A stretch of 64,000 nucleotides of DNA from Haloarcula pelagica (GCF_030127105.1 NZ_CP126162.1:62001-126000), one strand, 5' to 3'. Positions 1 to 8,034 are shown, numbered from the stretch's first letter. Translations and numbers: made by a program. The notes: generated by a model from the letters alone, not told the origin.

Positions 1-381
1 GGTCTTGAACGCGTAGTAGGCGACGATGGCTTCGCTCGCGTTGACGAGCGTGTTCGCACCGAGCAGGCCGACGGCACCGTGACCGAGTGCGGCCGAGAAG
101 ATGTTGACGACCAGTGCGATGAGCGCCCCGAGCAGCGGCCCTGCGAGAATCCCCACGAGGCCGGTGAGGTTCATATGGATACCGCCCCACACGGGGATGT
201 TCAACTGGAAGATCGCGAAGCTCGCGGCTGCGCCGATACCTGCGAGCGCTATCTGGTGTGTCTCGATACCGCCTTTCCGGATTCTGTAGACCACGGCACT
301 GATCAGTCCGGTACCAAGTAGCGTCCAGAGCACCAGTGCCCATAGTGGGAACGAGCCTTCGCCGAGGTGAATGTGTGCCAT
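1..381 (-). CDS. cbiM: CbiM-type cobalt/nickel ECF transporter S component (partial)
   Basis: The reading frame starts at the ATG complementary to 379-381 and runs off the left edge, so only the first 127 residues are visible. It begins MAHIHLGEGSFPLW, the usual CbiM/NikM start in which the N-terminal Met and the His residues (MAHI.) help bind Co2+ or Ni2+. Hydrophobic segments with GGIHMNLTG and a small-residue NIFSAALGHG helix follow, as in the family. The protein would be the substrate-specific membrane subunit of an energy-coupling-factor importer; CbiN/Q/O would be expected further left. It lies downstream of a NikR gene on the same strand, which supports nickel or cobalt. An AT-rich box at 408-416 suggests a leaderless transcript. 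Confidence 0.88.
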   Translation of the reverse strand, partial: MAHIHLGEGSFPLWALVLWTLLGTGLISAVVYRIRKGGIETHQIALAGIGAAASFAIFQLNIPVWGGIHMNLTGLVGILAGPLLGALIALVVNIFSAALGHGAVGLLGANTLVNASEAIVAYYAFKT

Positions 382-407
382 CTCTGTTTTACCAATTTCT
401 TCGGCAG

Positions 408-416
408 TTATAATAA
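408..416 (-). promoter_or_regulatory. TATA-like box of cbiM
   Basis: On the minus strand this reads TTATTATAA. Its centre is about 30 nt from the cbiM start codon, the spacing of a leaderless haloarchaeal promoter. Confidence 0.5.
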
Positions 417-417
417 T

Positions 418-445
418 GTTACTGTACTAGATCGAAGTAGATAAC
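418..445. promoter_or_regulatory. imperfect inverted repeat upstream of cbiM, possible NikR operator
   Basis: GTTACT at 418-423 and GATAAC at 440-445 form an imperfect inverted repeat 28 bp long, and the inner bases GTACT and AGTAG extend it. NikR operators in other prokaryotes are inverted repeats of about 28 bp. The repeat abuts the cbiM TATA box, where a repressor could act. The match is weak, so this is inference. Confidence 0.3.
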
Positions 446-521
446 AACTATAGTGTAGGATTGGGGCATGTCTTGATAGCAGGGATGGAGTCAACTCCCG
501 TCGATGCAAGTAATTTCGAAC

Positions 522-953
522 CTATTGCTCGCTGATCTCCGCGCTCATGATCTCGACAGGGACGACCGTGTATTCGACCGAAACTGACTCGTCTGCTCCA
601 CGAACAGTCCCGATAAATCGTAGAGCGTCGTCATACGTGGCTTCGATGACGAACGTCTCGACACAGCCGGCGTTGCCTTCGAGACAGTTGTGGGAGTTCG
701 ACCGGATCGACGCTTCGAATTCGTGGCGGATGTCCATCATCCGGCGTTCGATCTCCGGTTCGTCGTATCCGAAAACCGCAGTTACTGTCGCCAGTACCCG
801 CCGATCCTCGTCCTCTGTCCCCTGGTACTCTTCGAGTAGTGACTGGCACGCTTCCCGGATGACTTCACTCCGTCCGCTGTAGCCGTGTTCTTCCGCAAAC
901 GTATCGAGATCGTCCCGGAGTCGCTCCGTCATCGAAGAGCTCACGATGGGCAT
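522..953 (-). CDS. nikR: NikR-family metal-responsive regulator, variant ligand set
   Basis: A 143-residue protein with an N-terminal ribbon-helix-helix (residues 1-45, including GYSGRSEVIREA) and a C-terminal ACT-like metal-binding domain, the NikR layout and length. Aligned with its paralogue at 3805-4233, metal-ligand positions read H77, H88, C90 and C97. In classical NikR the third position is His (H-x-H), so a Cys replaces one ligand and the loop to the last Cys is one residue longer. It lies between an ABC operon and cbiM on the same strand and probably controls them and itself. A palindrome overlaps its likely transcription start. The family is clear; the metal is not. Confidence 0.85.
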   Translation of the reverse strand: MPIVSSSMTERLRDDLDTFAEEHGYSGRSEVIREACQSLLEEYQGTEDEDRRVLATVTAVFGYDEPEIERRMMDIRHEFEASIRSNSHNCLEGNAGCVETFVIEATYDDALRFIGTVRGADESVSVEYTVVPVEIMSAEISEQ

Positions 954-962
954 ATATTAAAA

Positions 963-988
963 ACTATCTCGATGATAGTAGAGATAGT
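963..988. promoter_or_regulatory. palindromic operator in the nikR promoter
   Basis: ACTATCTC at 963-970 and GAGATAGT at 981-988 are perfect 8-bp inverted arms with a 10-nt spacer, and an internal GATAGT adds a second pairing with the left arm. The site lies between a TATA-like stretch near 1001-1010 and the start codon at 953, so it would cover the transcription start. Autoregulation by the NikR protein is the simplest reading. Confidence 0.5.
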
Positions 989-1030
989 GTTTTGAAAAGA
1001 TTATATTAATAAAAACAATCGAAGGGGGTG

Positions 1031-1819
1031 TCAGATACTAGTGTCAACAGGACTCCCGAGTTCGTCCCTGATTCGCGCGACGTGGTCCACGAAGTCACGA
1101 GAGGTCCGTTCACGGGGGCGCTCTAAGTCGATGGAGAACGTCGACTGTACGGTTCCGGGGTCGGCGTCCATGACGATTACGCGATCAGCGAGCGTCACCG
1201 CCTCGTCAATGTCGTGCGTGACAAACACGACGGTCTGTCCGGTCTGCGTCCAGATGTCGAGCAACTCGGCGTGCAAGCGGTCGCGCGTCCGAGCGTCGAC
1301 ACTCCCGAACGGTTCGTCCATCAGGAGGATCTCCGGATCGGGGGCGAGTGCGCGAGCGATCCCGACGCGCTGTTTCATGCCGCCGGACAGCTCCTTCGGG
1401 TACGCGTCCTCGAAGCCGTCGAGCCCGACAAGGTTGATCAACTCCCGGACCCGTGCCTCGCAGTCGGGGCAGTCACACGCGGGCCGGTCGAGGCCGAACC
1501 GGATGTTCCCGCGGACGGTTCGCCAGGGGAACAGTGCATACTCCTGAAAGACCATTCCACGGTCCAGCCCCGGGCCACTAACCGGCTCCCGGTCGATCAG
1601 AACCGAACCACTGTCCGGGTCGTCGAGTCCCGCGATCGCCCGCAACAGCGTCGTCTTCCCACACCCCGAGGGACCGACGACACAGCAGAACTCGCCCGCC
1701 GACACCGAGAACGAGACGTCCGCGAGCGCTTGTGTCGACTCGTAGGACCTGCTGACGTTCTGGATCGTGATCTTCTCGTTCGACTCTCGCCCGGTCGACG
1801 AGTTTGAGCTCAGCGCCAC
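1031..1819 (-). CDS. NitT/TauT-type ABC transporter ATP-binding protein
   Basis: A 262-residue ABC ATPase with Walker A (GPSGCGKTT, 49-57), signature LSGGMKQ (144-150), Walker B (LLMDEP, 165-170) and an H-loop VTHD. Its closest type is the SsuB/TauB/NrtD group that energises uptake of small anions or nutrients. Between the Q-loop and signature it carries CDCPDC (115-120; bases 1460-1477), a three-cysteine run that I do not expect in this family and that could bind metal. The start is a GTG at 1817-1819 overlapping the permease stop, so the genes are translationally coupled. The NikR and CbiM neighbours suggest a metal or metal-complex substrate; this is inference. Confidence 0.88.
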   Translation of the reverse strand: MALSSNSSTGRESNEKITIQNVSRSYESTQALADVSFSVSAGEFCCVVGPSGCGKTTLLRAIAGLDDPDSGSVLIDREPVSGPGLDRGMVFQEYALFPWRTVRGNIRFGLDRPACDCPDCEARVRELINLVGLDGFEDAYPKELSGGMKQRVGIARALAPDPEILLMDEPFGSVDARTRDRLHAELLDIWTQTGQTVVFVTHDIDEAVTLADRVIVMDADPGTVQSTFSIDLERPRERTSRDFVDHVARIRDELGSPVDTSI

Positions 1820-2652
1820 GCGAGAACCCTCTGTTCGAGTAGGCGGAACCCGACGTCCATACAGAGGAACGCCAGGCTAATCAGGAACATGTAGGCGACG
1901 CTGGTCGCCATCGCGAGGTTGTTCGAGGCGTTGATAATCTCGTAGCCGACGCCGGGCGCACCGAACAGTTCGGCACCGACGACGATCATCCAGCAGCGAC
2001 CGATACTCGTCCGGAACCCAGTCAGCACCTGGGGAGCCGCACTCGGAAGCGCGACGAGTTTCAGCATCGAGAGATCGCGCTCCACGCCGAGCGTCGACGC
2101 CGCATCTGTCAGGTCACTGGAAACGCCTTCGACGCCGCCGTAGGCCCCGTAGAAGTTGATCCAGAACGCCCCGACGAAGACGATGAACGCCGCACCGGTG
2201 TGGTGGATGCCGAACCAGACGATGGCGAAGACGACCCACGCCAGCGGTGGGATCGGTCGGAGCACCCGGACGAGTGGCCGCAACCAGTCGTCGAGTGCAC
2301 CGTTCCAGCCCATCGCCAGCCCGAGACTGATTCCACAGGTCGCACCGAGAAGGAGACCAGGCACGTAATGGAACAACGTCTGGGCGAGGTGTGCGAGCCC
2401 AGTCGGTAGTACGAGACTCGACCCCAGGACAGGGACCACGATCGCAGTCGAGGTCGCGAACAGGTCGATAAACGCGCGCGCCGAATCGAGCGGCCCCGGC
2501 ACCAGATACGACGGCTGGGTCGTCAGGGCGCCAACCCACCAGACGAGGAGGAACACGAGAAGCCCACCGAGGCCGCGCAGATACCGCCGTAGGTTCCCCT
2601 CGAAAATGTCGGCGACCACCGCGTTGGAACTGGTGTCGGTACGCGTGCTCAT
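1810..2652 (-). CDS. NitT/TauT-type ABC transporter permease
   Basis: A 280-residue membrane protein with about six hydrophobic helices. It contains a BPD_transp_1 EAA-type loop (DAASTLGV...[13 protein letters not shown]), which contacts the ATPase. Length and motif fit SsuC/TauC permeases. The ATG at 2652 overlaps the binding-protein stop (TCATGA arrangement), and its own stop overlaps the ATPase start, so the three genes form one minus-strand operon. It forms the membrane channel for the substrate delivered by the lipoprotein at 2649-3674. Substrate is unknown; see the note on the nickel/cobalt context. Confidence 0.87.
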   Translation of the reverse strand: MSTRTDTSSNAVVADIFEGNLRRYLRGLGGLLVFLLVWWVGALTTQPSYLVPGPLDSARAFIDLFATSTAIVVPVLGSSLVLPTGLAHLAQTLFHYVPGLLLGATCGISLGLAMGWNGALDDWLRPLVRVLRPIPPLAWVVFAIVWFGIHHTGAAFIVFVGAFWINFYGAYGGVEGVSSDLTDAASTLGVERDLSMLKLVALPSAAPQVLTGFRTSIGRCWMIVVGAELFGAPGVGYEIINASNNLAMATSVAYMFLISLAFLCMDVGFRLLEQRVLAWR

Positions 2653-3674
2653 GACTGGATTGCGTTGTAGGGTCCGAACGCGAACAGATCTTCAGTCGCG
2701 ACCGGATCCTCGATGTTGCCGACGTTGGCGACGAACTCTCCCATCGTCGCGGCCTGATCGGTGATCGCGTGCGGGTCCGAGATGAACTCTGACGCCTTCG
2801 AATCCATGGCTGCCGTAGCAAGGTCTTCGCTCACGCCGGAGCCGATCACTGACGCGGCGTGGGCGGCGGCTACATCCGGCGAGTCTGCGGTGAACTCGGT
2901 CGCTGCCATGTGCTGTTCGACCAGTGATCGGGCGACTTCGCTATCGTCGAGTACTCGCTGGTTCGCGAACAGCACCGTGACGGCGTGGTTGTTCAGTATA
3001 TTCCCGGACCAGGCGAGTTCGCCGAAGCCGTCGTCCTGGCCGATGATCGTTGCGAACGGTTCCTGGATGATCGTCGCGTCGATATCGCCCGACTGGATCG
3101 TCTGGACCGCCTTCGCTGGCGGGACCTTCGACTTGTTGATTACGGACTCCATCTCACCGACGTCGAGATCCTCCTGGATCCAGTATCGGAGGACGATATC
3201 TGGGACGCTCCCGTCCGGTGGGGCACCGAACCGAACCTTGCGGCCGCGCTCTTCCTCGAAGCGCTCAAACATGGCTGGCCCTTCCTGTTCGTAGAGATCG
3301 GCGAGTTCGGTTGTCCCCATGACCTTGAAGCCATTTCTCGAGTTTGCCGCGAGGATACCGGCGTCGGTCCCTTTGTCGACGAGAACCATCGCGGGGGTAA
3401 TCCCGAAGAGCGCAACGTCGACATCCCCGCTGGCAAACGCCTTAACAACGCTAGGGCCGGAGCTGAACCGCTCAATTGTGACGTCCGCTGAGACATCCTC
3501 GTAGTAGCCCTCCTGTTCCATCACGTAATGTTGCATGTTCGGATAGATCGGGACGTACGCGACCGTGACGGAATCGAGTGAGCCGCCTCCTTGGCCGAGG
3601 CAGCCAGCGATTCCCGCCGTCGCAATCGTGGTTGTCCCCGTCTGGAGCAGTCTTCGGCGCGAGATTTGAGCCAT
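2649..3674 (-). CDS. NMT1/SsuA-like substrate-binding lipoprotein
   Basis: A 341-residue secreted lipoprotein. The N terminus has a Tat signal (SRRRLLQ, 5-11) and a lipobox IAGC with Cys25, so it is anchored outside the membrane. The mature part fits NitT/TauT binding proteins (VTVAYVPIYPNMQHYV; GDVDVALFGITPAMVL), with residues around the GDVDVALFG strand lining the usual ligand cleft. I prefer the ATG at 3672-3674 over the GTG one codon upstream. It is the first gene of the ABC operon. A NikR gene lies upstream and a second one downstream, which is why nickel, cobalt or a metallophore is considered as ligand. Direct metal-ligand residues are not evident. Confidence 0.86.
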   Translation of the reverse strand: MAQISRRRLLQTGTTTIATAGIAGCLGQGGGSLDSVTVAYVPIYPNMQHYVMEQEGYYEDVSADVTIERFSSGPSVVKAFASGDVDVALFGITPAMVLVDKGTDAGILAANSRNGFKVMGTTELADLYEQEGPAMFERFEEERGRKVRFGAPPDGSVPDIVLRYWIQEDLDVGEMESVINKSKVPPAKAVQTIQSGDIDATIIQEPFATIIGQDDGFGELAWSGNILNNHAVTVLFANQRVLDDSEVARSLVEQHMAATEFTADSPDVAAAHAASVIGSGVSEDLATAAMDSKASEFISDPHAITDQAATMGEFVANVGNIEDPVATEDLFAFGPYNAIQS

Positions 3675-3804
3675 CACTGTTACTAACTTGAAGAACGTTT
3701 CTAATAATTCCTGTGATTTCTGACCTGTGGATTAATACGAAGGGAGATTCAGGGCGCAGATATTGCTAGAGGTGGTGAGAATGCAGCGAGAAGGGAAACC
3801 AGAA

Positions 3805-4233
3805 TCAGTTCAGGTCAGAGAGTGGACCAAAGTCGTCGACCGGCAACACGGAGTAGTCGATAGTGAGTGTGTCTTTCGTCGCTCGGATCTTCCCGACGAA
3901 CGTCGAGATCTCTTCGAGCGACCCTTCCAGCACGAACAGTTCCATACAATGATGACCGCCGACGTGGCTATGGAAGTTCGATGCGACGATGTCTTCGTGT
4001 TCGTGGCGGAGGTGCATCATCTTCTCTTCGACACTCGTCGTTTCGTAATCGAAGACCACCGTGACGACGCCCATCAAGTCACGGTCTTCGAGTTTCTTAT
4101 CCTCGAACTCACCGAGAAGGTTCCGGCTCGCCTCACGAAGCACTTCACTGCGACCAGTATAGCCGTGATCCTCCGAGAACTGGTCGATTCGTTCGAGAAG
4201 CTCTTCCGGCATCGAGACGCTGACAACGCTCAT
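3805..4233 (-). CDS. nikR: NikR nickel-responsive regulator
   Basis: A 142-residue RHH plus ACT-like regulator. I start it at the ATG at 4231-4233, which aligns with the paralogue ([12 protein letters not shown]) and has an AT-rich box 25 nt upstream. The nickel-site positions H77, H88, H90 and C96 (RHEHE, FHSH, HHCME) match the four canonical NikR ligands, and the extra histidines at 79, 94 and 95 fit the His-rich loop. It should bind Ni2+ and repress nickel uptake genes. It sits just upstream of the NitT-type operon on the same strand, 130 nt from that operon's start. Confidence 0.92.
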   Translation of the reverse strand: MSVVSVSMPEELLERIDQFSEDHGYTGRSEVLREASRNLLGEFEDKKLEDRDLMGVVTVVFDYETTSVEEKMMHLRHEHEDIVASNFHSHVGGHHCMELFVLEGSLEEISTFVGKIRATKDTLTIDYSVLPVDDFGPLSDLN

Positions 4234-4251
4234 ATAGCAACATAAGGCGAC

Positions 4252-4260
4252 TAAAATATT
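4252..4260 (-). promoter_or_regulatory. TATA-like box of nikR at 4233
   Basis: Reads AATATTTTA on the minus strand, centred about 23 nt from the start codon, consistent with a leaderless transcript. Confidence 0.4.
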
Positions 4261-4520
4261 AAAGGTTATTACTTTCTGCGCAGTGAATACAGCGATTACG
4301 GGTAAGCCGCCGATACACCTGTGAGTGTCCGGCACCTCCAGAAACCCACGACGGGGCACAGACAGTAGATCGCCTGCCGATAGACGGATTTTCTAGTAGG
4401 CCGATTTCTCCCTGCGTATTCAGCTGGAGCGAAGAAAACAGAAGACACGCATCAATACCACCCTCCGAAGTTGTGAAGTTGAGACTACAGTGGGTTTACC
4501 GGACCTCTAATGCGTGAATT

Positions 4521-4588
4521 TGACTGATGCAGTCAGCGTGGATCGCTCCAGATCGCACTCCGAACGCCTATACTTGTTACACTAACAA
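4521..4588. other. two short perfect palindromes in a gene-free stretch
   Basis: The 600-nt interval 4234-4837 has no intact gene. It contains TGACTG-ATG-CAGTCA (4521-4535) and TTGTTA-CAC-TAACAA (4574-4588), both perfect 6-3-6 inverted repeats, followed by a TATA-like TTTTTAAGG near 4600. They could be operators of a promoter whose gene is now decayed (see 4656-4775). Confidence 0.3.
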
Positions 4589-4655
4589 TCAGGGCGGGTT
4601 TTTAAGGCTTCCAGCAGTGTAGCCGCTCAGACGGCGCGCTAACCCAAAGAGCATC

Positions 4656-4775
4656 TCACAATTCGATTCCGGTTTCCTCCTTCAGCAGCGTGTTGTCCGC
4701 TGTGATCAGCGGCGAATGAGCATACTCATCGATCAACTCAACCTGCACCAGCAGATCGACTGCTCGCCGGATAAA
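4656..4775 (-). pseudogene. C-terminal fragment of a PIN-domain (VapC-like) protein
   Basis: An open minus-strand stretch of 39 codons ends in a stop at 4656-4658 and is preceded by an in-frame stop at 4776-4778. It reads LLVQVELIDEYAHSPLITAD followed by NTLLKEETGIEL. LITAD...LL....GIEL resembles the last strand and helix of PIN-domain nucleases, where an acidic residue in xTAD belongs to the active site. No start codon or N-terminal part is present, so it looks like a decayed toxin gene. The assignment rests on a short motif. Confidence 0.4.
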
Positions 4776-4837
4776 CTACACACGGCCCTGCGGTTCCCCG
4801 AGGTTTCATAGCCCGCCCGAACGGAATTATAGAGATA

Positions 4838-5500
4838 ATGACCGGTGTGTACGCAGCGAAACTCGGTGACGAGACCAATCACCTCCATCAGCGCGTGCGC
4901 GATCGGTACGCGCTCGCGTCGACCGACGATCACGTCTGTGTCGGTCGCGGCGAGATGGATATTACTCGTAGCACGCTCCTTCTCCCCGGACTATACGCGA
5001 TGCCCCACTGGAATCTGCTGTTTCCCGAACGGGGCGAGGCGGTCCCGTTCACGGTGACGACGGCCGGCGTCGAGGTGGCTGGCCGCGAGGCGCTCATCAC
5101 CCAGCGCGCGTTCACCTTCGAATCGACGACCCGACGATTCGACTCGCTGACCGTCTATGACGACGACCGGGATCGACTGTTCGATTTCCTCGGGCGCGGC
5201 GGCCACATCGTGAGCGAACTCCACCCACGTGTCGAGTCCGGCGAACTCGTCATCGAGGGCGGCAAACAGTGGGCACGGGTCGCCGGCCGGTATCTCCCCC
5301 TCGCCGGGCCGATGGCCGCCACCGTCGAGGTGCGGGACAACTTTCTCGACGGCGAAGATCGCTTTCGCGTACGGGCGGAGGTGACGAACCCGCTCGTCGG
5401 TGAGATCCTCGGCTACAGCGGGACGTTCACCCAGAAGACCGAATCTCGGGATACGGAGTCGCTTCGTCCGGGTGCGACACCGACGACGCTCCCGCCATGA
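4838..5500 (+). CDS. DUF4166 domain protein
   Basis: A 220-residue soluble protein. It has the family hallmarks: a start with YAAKLGDETNHLHQRVRDRY, a LLFPERGEAVPFTV segment, a FESTTRRFDSLTVYD strand and a terminal LVGEILGYSGTF. DUF4166 proteins have no known reaction; in bacilli and actinobacteria the domain is found alone or joined to YndJ-like membrane proteins. Here the next gene is YndJ-like and overlaps it by 4 nt (ATGA), so the two are probably translated together and work together. The ATG at 4838 follows an AT-rich stretch (ATTATAGAGAT) and gives a family-like N terminus. Confidence 0.75.
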   Translation: MTGVYAAKLGDETNHLHQRVRDRYALASTDDHVCVGRGEMDITRSTLLLPGLYAMPHWNLLFPERGEAVPFTVTTAGVEVAGREALITQRAFTFESTTRRFDSLTVYDDDRDRLFDFLGRGGHIVSELHPRVESGELVIEGGKQWARVAGRYLPLAGPMAATVEVRDNFLDGEDRFRVRAEVTNPLVGEILGYSGTFTQKTESRDTESLRPGATPTTLPP

Positions 5501-6414
5501 ATACCGACGCGAGTGCGGTCGCCGGCGCGGTCGTCTGGGGTGCCGCGCTCGCGGCCGGCCTGCTCGGCCCAATTGAGCGTGCGGTCGCGCTCGCACCGCT
5601 CGTCATCGTCCCGCTCGGACTCTCCGTAGTTGGGGGCTTCGACGGGCGTGGCGAGCGGTTTCGTCGGGTGGGTATCACCCTCCAGCCGATCGGCGCACTC
5701 GCGGTGCTTGCGTCGGTCACCCTCCTCGACGGGCCGGCGGCGGCGGTCGCGGCGGCCTGTTGGCTTCCGGTGACACTCTCACTCGGGGTTGCGGGCGCGA
5801 CTCGGACGATCGATGCGCGCACTCGCGGCTTCGCGCCGCTCGCCGAGCGGGTCGTCGATGCCGGGCTCGCGTATCTGAGCGTCGCGGCTGTCGCACTCGT
5901 CATGTTCCATCTCGATCGTACGCTCTGGTTCGCGCCGGTCATCATCCTGCTCACGTTCGTTCACTTCAACTTCGCGGGCTTTGCGCTGGCTGTCGTGACG
6001 GGGCTGTCCGGCCGGGTCGCGCCCGGCGGCTGGTATCGCCCGCTCGCGTTCGTCGTGTTCGGTGGGCCCGCACTCATCGGAATCGGCATCTCGTTTTCGC
6101 CGCTGGTGGAGGTGCTCGCGGTCGGGCTGTTCACCCTCGGTGTGACGCTGCTCGCGGGTTATCTGCTCGTCCGAGTGGTGCACACGCGGCCACGCCGGCA
6201 GGCGGCGATGCTCGCGGTGTCGGCGCTCGGGCTCCCGGGGTCGATGGTGTTGGCCCTCGGCTACGGGCTGGCCGCCTACACCGGGTCCAGCCCGCTCGGA
6301 CTGCCAATCGGGCAGATGGTTGCGGTTCATGGCTCGCTCAACGCTTTCGGATTCGCCGTCTGCGGGCTCGTGGGCTGGCGACTCGCTCGTCCCGCGGCGA
6401 GCGAAACACGATAG
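5497..6414 (+). CDS. YndJ-like integral membrane protein
   Basis: A 305-residue protein with about eight to nine hydrophobic helices, resembling the YndJ family (LTFVHFNFAGFALAVVTG and the C-terminal VHGSLNAFGFAVCGLVGW). The two His residues in helices (LTFVHFN and VHGSLNA) are conserved-looking and could bind a cofactor or metal, but no reaction is known. It overlaps the DUF4166 gene by 4 nt, indicating a two-gene operon. The TM-rich sequence has very high G+C at third positions like its neighbours, so there is no sign of recent transfer. Confidence 0.7.
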   Translation: MNTDASAVAGAVVWGAALAAGLLGPIERAVALAPLVIVPLGLSVVGGFDGRGERFRRVGITLQPIGALAVLASVTLLDGPAAAVAAACWLPVTLSLGVAGATRTIDARTRGFAPLAERVVDAGLAYLSVAAVALVMFHLDRTLWFAPVIILLTFVHFNFAGFALAVVTGLSGRVAPGGWYRPLAFVVFGGPALIGIGISFSPLVEVLAVGLFTLGVTLLAGYLLVRVVHTRPRRQAAMLAVSALGLPGSMVLALGYGLAAYTGSSPLGLPIGQMVAVHGSLNAFGFAVCGLVGWRLARPAASETR

Positions 6415-6964
6415 GCGTGTTCTTGCGAGTCTCGAGACACAGCAGAACAACCTGACGCGGGAGTGGATAGCGGTGTGTAGAGAACTTCAAAGGGTATCGA
6501 GAGACAGGTCGGCGTGCCAGATGTATCGCCTTCTCGGTAAAGCGAAGGATCTGCGACTTCAGGAGGGCTTTCGTCTCGTGGAATAGCGGAGCGAATATGT
6601 ATATATTTGAGTAGTTCAACAAAGCCGTTTCAGCGGAAGTGCTGCATACATATTCTGGGTATCGCATCGAATTAGCAGTCCGTGTCGGTGAGTTCAGTCC
6701 GTCTCCAGTGAGCAGGGTAATCTCAAACAGGGAGTGCTGTAATCCTCCGAGGAAGGCTTCGCGAGAAATCTCTCTTGACGTTTTGTATTCGTTCTCGATC
6801 TGTCCACGGTGACTGTACCGCCGGCAGAACCGAGGTGACCGCGACCTCTACCCGTCCCAACACTGTTCGACGATTGCGACAGTCTGCAGAGGTTTGCAGG
6901 CCGGCGCCAAATCACCGGATTGAAGCAACTGGTTGTGAAAATCAGTCACAATCCAACCGGTCCG
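6415..6964. other. 550-nt stretch without an intact gene
   Basis: Apart from the transposase relic at 6694-6835, this interval holds an AT-rich patch near 6595-6625 and no open frame that I recognise. It may be scar tissue of an insertion between two unrelated genes. Confidence 0.4.
6694..6835 (-). mobile_element. degenerate IS4-type (ISH8-like) transposase remnant
   Basis: On the minus strand one frame reads RRYSHRGQIENEYKTSRE near 6822-6770, matching the Y-(2)-R-(3)-E-(6)-K signature of IS4 transposases with the final Lys changed to Arg. A second frame continues with RFLAKPSSEDYSTPCLRL, which matches the next conserved stretch of haloarchaeal ISH8-type transposases. The two pieces need a frameshift to join, and neither has a start codon or the earlier DD residues. 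It is a decayed relic; no terminal repeats were identified. Confidence 0.6.
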
Positions 6965-7975
6965 ATGAGTGACTCAGACCAGCCGCCACCGGCAGACGAT
7001 CTACCCGAACTCCTCCGGGAAGGCACACACGAGGAGACCATGGCGTGTCTCGACCAGCTCGGCGGGGCCGATGCCGAGACGTGCAAGCGTGCGATTCGGG
7101 GCGTTCGGGACATCGCTGCAGAGCAGCCGGGCTCCGTCGAGGAGCTCATCCATCCGCTTTCGACGTTCCTGACCGACGAGGATCGGGCTGTCAGGCTGAC
7201 GACTGCCAAACTGTTCGTCACGCTGGCGCAGTCAGACTCCACTGTCGCCCGTCCCGCCGTCGAGGCCCTTGCTGGCCGACTGGCGGACGACGATGAGTTC
7301 TACTACGTCCGGGCGCGATGCGCCGAAGCGCTCGGGTACGTCGCCGTCGAAGCGCCGGAGCGGGTTACCGATCCGGAGACGCTGGCCGACCTCCGAATCG
7401 GACTGGCGTTCGACGAACCCGAGGTCAAGGAGAAACTCGCGAAGGCGCTAGCGCATGTCGCCCTCGGCGATCCAGGTCGACTTCGTCACCAAGTGTCGTC
7501 GTTGGCCGAACACCTCGACGACGAGAACGAGCTCGTCCGGTATCACCTCGGTACGGCACTGGTAGTCGTTGGGTGTGCGTATCCAGGGAAGCTGGCCGAG
7601 GTAACAGGTCCGCTTCAGGGGTGCCTGACTGATGAGAACCCGTACGTGCAGGGGCGAGCGGCCGAGGCGCTTGGACTCCTCGCAGCGTGCGAAACCGGAA
7701 TCGAGGGAGCGCCTGCCCTCGGTGATGTTGCGGGCGAGTGCGAGGAGCTACCGACGTTCCTGACCGACCGGCTGGCGTTCTGCCGACGAAAGATAGCCGC
7801 CGAACAGTCCGGCGAACCCCCGGACGGGGTCGGGACGATCGAGTCGATCCGAGAGGCCACGGAGGAGGTGGTCGAGGAGATGACCACACCAGACGGCAGC
7901 GAGTGTCCGCACTGCGGGCTCGATCTGCCCGAGGGCGGCCCGCCGATGTGTCCACGCTGCGGTGCGCCTCGCTGA
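6965..7975 (+). CDS. HEAT-repeat protein with C-terminal zinc ribbon
   Basis: A 336-residue protein, starting at the ATG at 6965 (MSDSDQPPP) rather than an in-frame ATG 15 codons upstream, because the upstream residues are not acidic and look non-coding. Residues about 15-260 form alpha-helical HEAT repeats (for example DEDRAVRLTTAKLFVTLA, DDEFYYVRARCAEALGYVA, DENPYVQGRAAEALGLLA). The C terminus is a rubredoxin-like zinc ribbon, CPHCGLDLPEGGPPMCPRCG. Such proteins act as scaffolds or adaptors; the partner is unknown. It is followed after 59 nt by an iron-type binding-protein gene with its own operator, so they may be separately expressed. Confidence 0.7.
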   Translation: MSDSDQPPPADDLPELLREGTHEETMACLDQLGGADAETCKRAIRGVRDIAAEQPGSVEELIHPLSTFLTDEDRAVRLTTAKLFVTLAQSDSTVARPAVEALAGRLADDDEFYYVRARCAEALGYVAVEAPERVTDPETLADLRIGLAFDEPEVKEKLAKALAHVALGDPGRLRHQVSSLAEHLDDENELVRYHLGTALVVVGCAYPGKLAEVTGPLQGCLTDENPYVQGRAAEALGLLAACETGIEGAPALGDVAGECEELPTFLTDRLAFCRRKIAAEQSGEPPDGVGTIESIREATEEVVEEMTTPDGSECPHCGLDLPEGGPPMCPRCGAPR

Positions 7976-8003
7976 TACTTTCGGCTTGCCTAAAGTTCGG
8001 AAC

Positions 8004-8013
8004 GCTTTTTAGT
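8004..8013 (+). promoter_or_regulatory. TATA-like box of the iron-type SBP gene
   Basis: CTTTTTAGTA centred about 27 nt before the ATG at 8035, consistent with a leaderless start. Confidence 0.45.
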
Positions 8014-8031
8014 ATTTAGGTGGGCCTAAAT
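8014..8031. promoter_or_regulatory. DtxR/IdeR/SirR-type operator
   Basis: ATTTAGG-TGGG-CCTAAAT is a perfect inverted repeat with 7-bp arms. It matches the TTAGG...CCTAA architecture of DtxR-family iron-regulator boxes. It lies between the TATA box and the ATG at 8035, covering the transcription start, so metal-bound regulator would block transcription. A further half site, GCCTAAA, lies at 7988-7994. Confidence 0.65.
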
Positions 8032-8034
8032 CGT

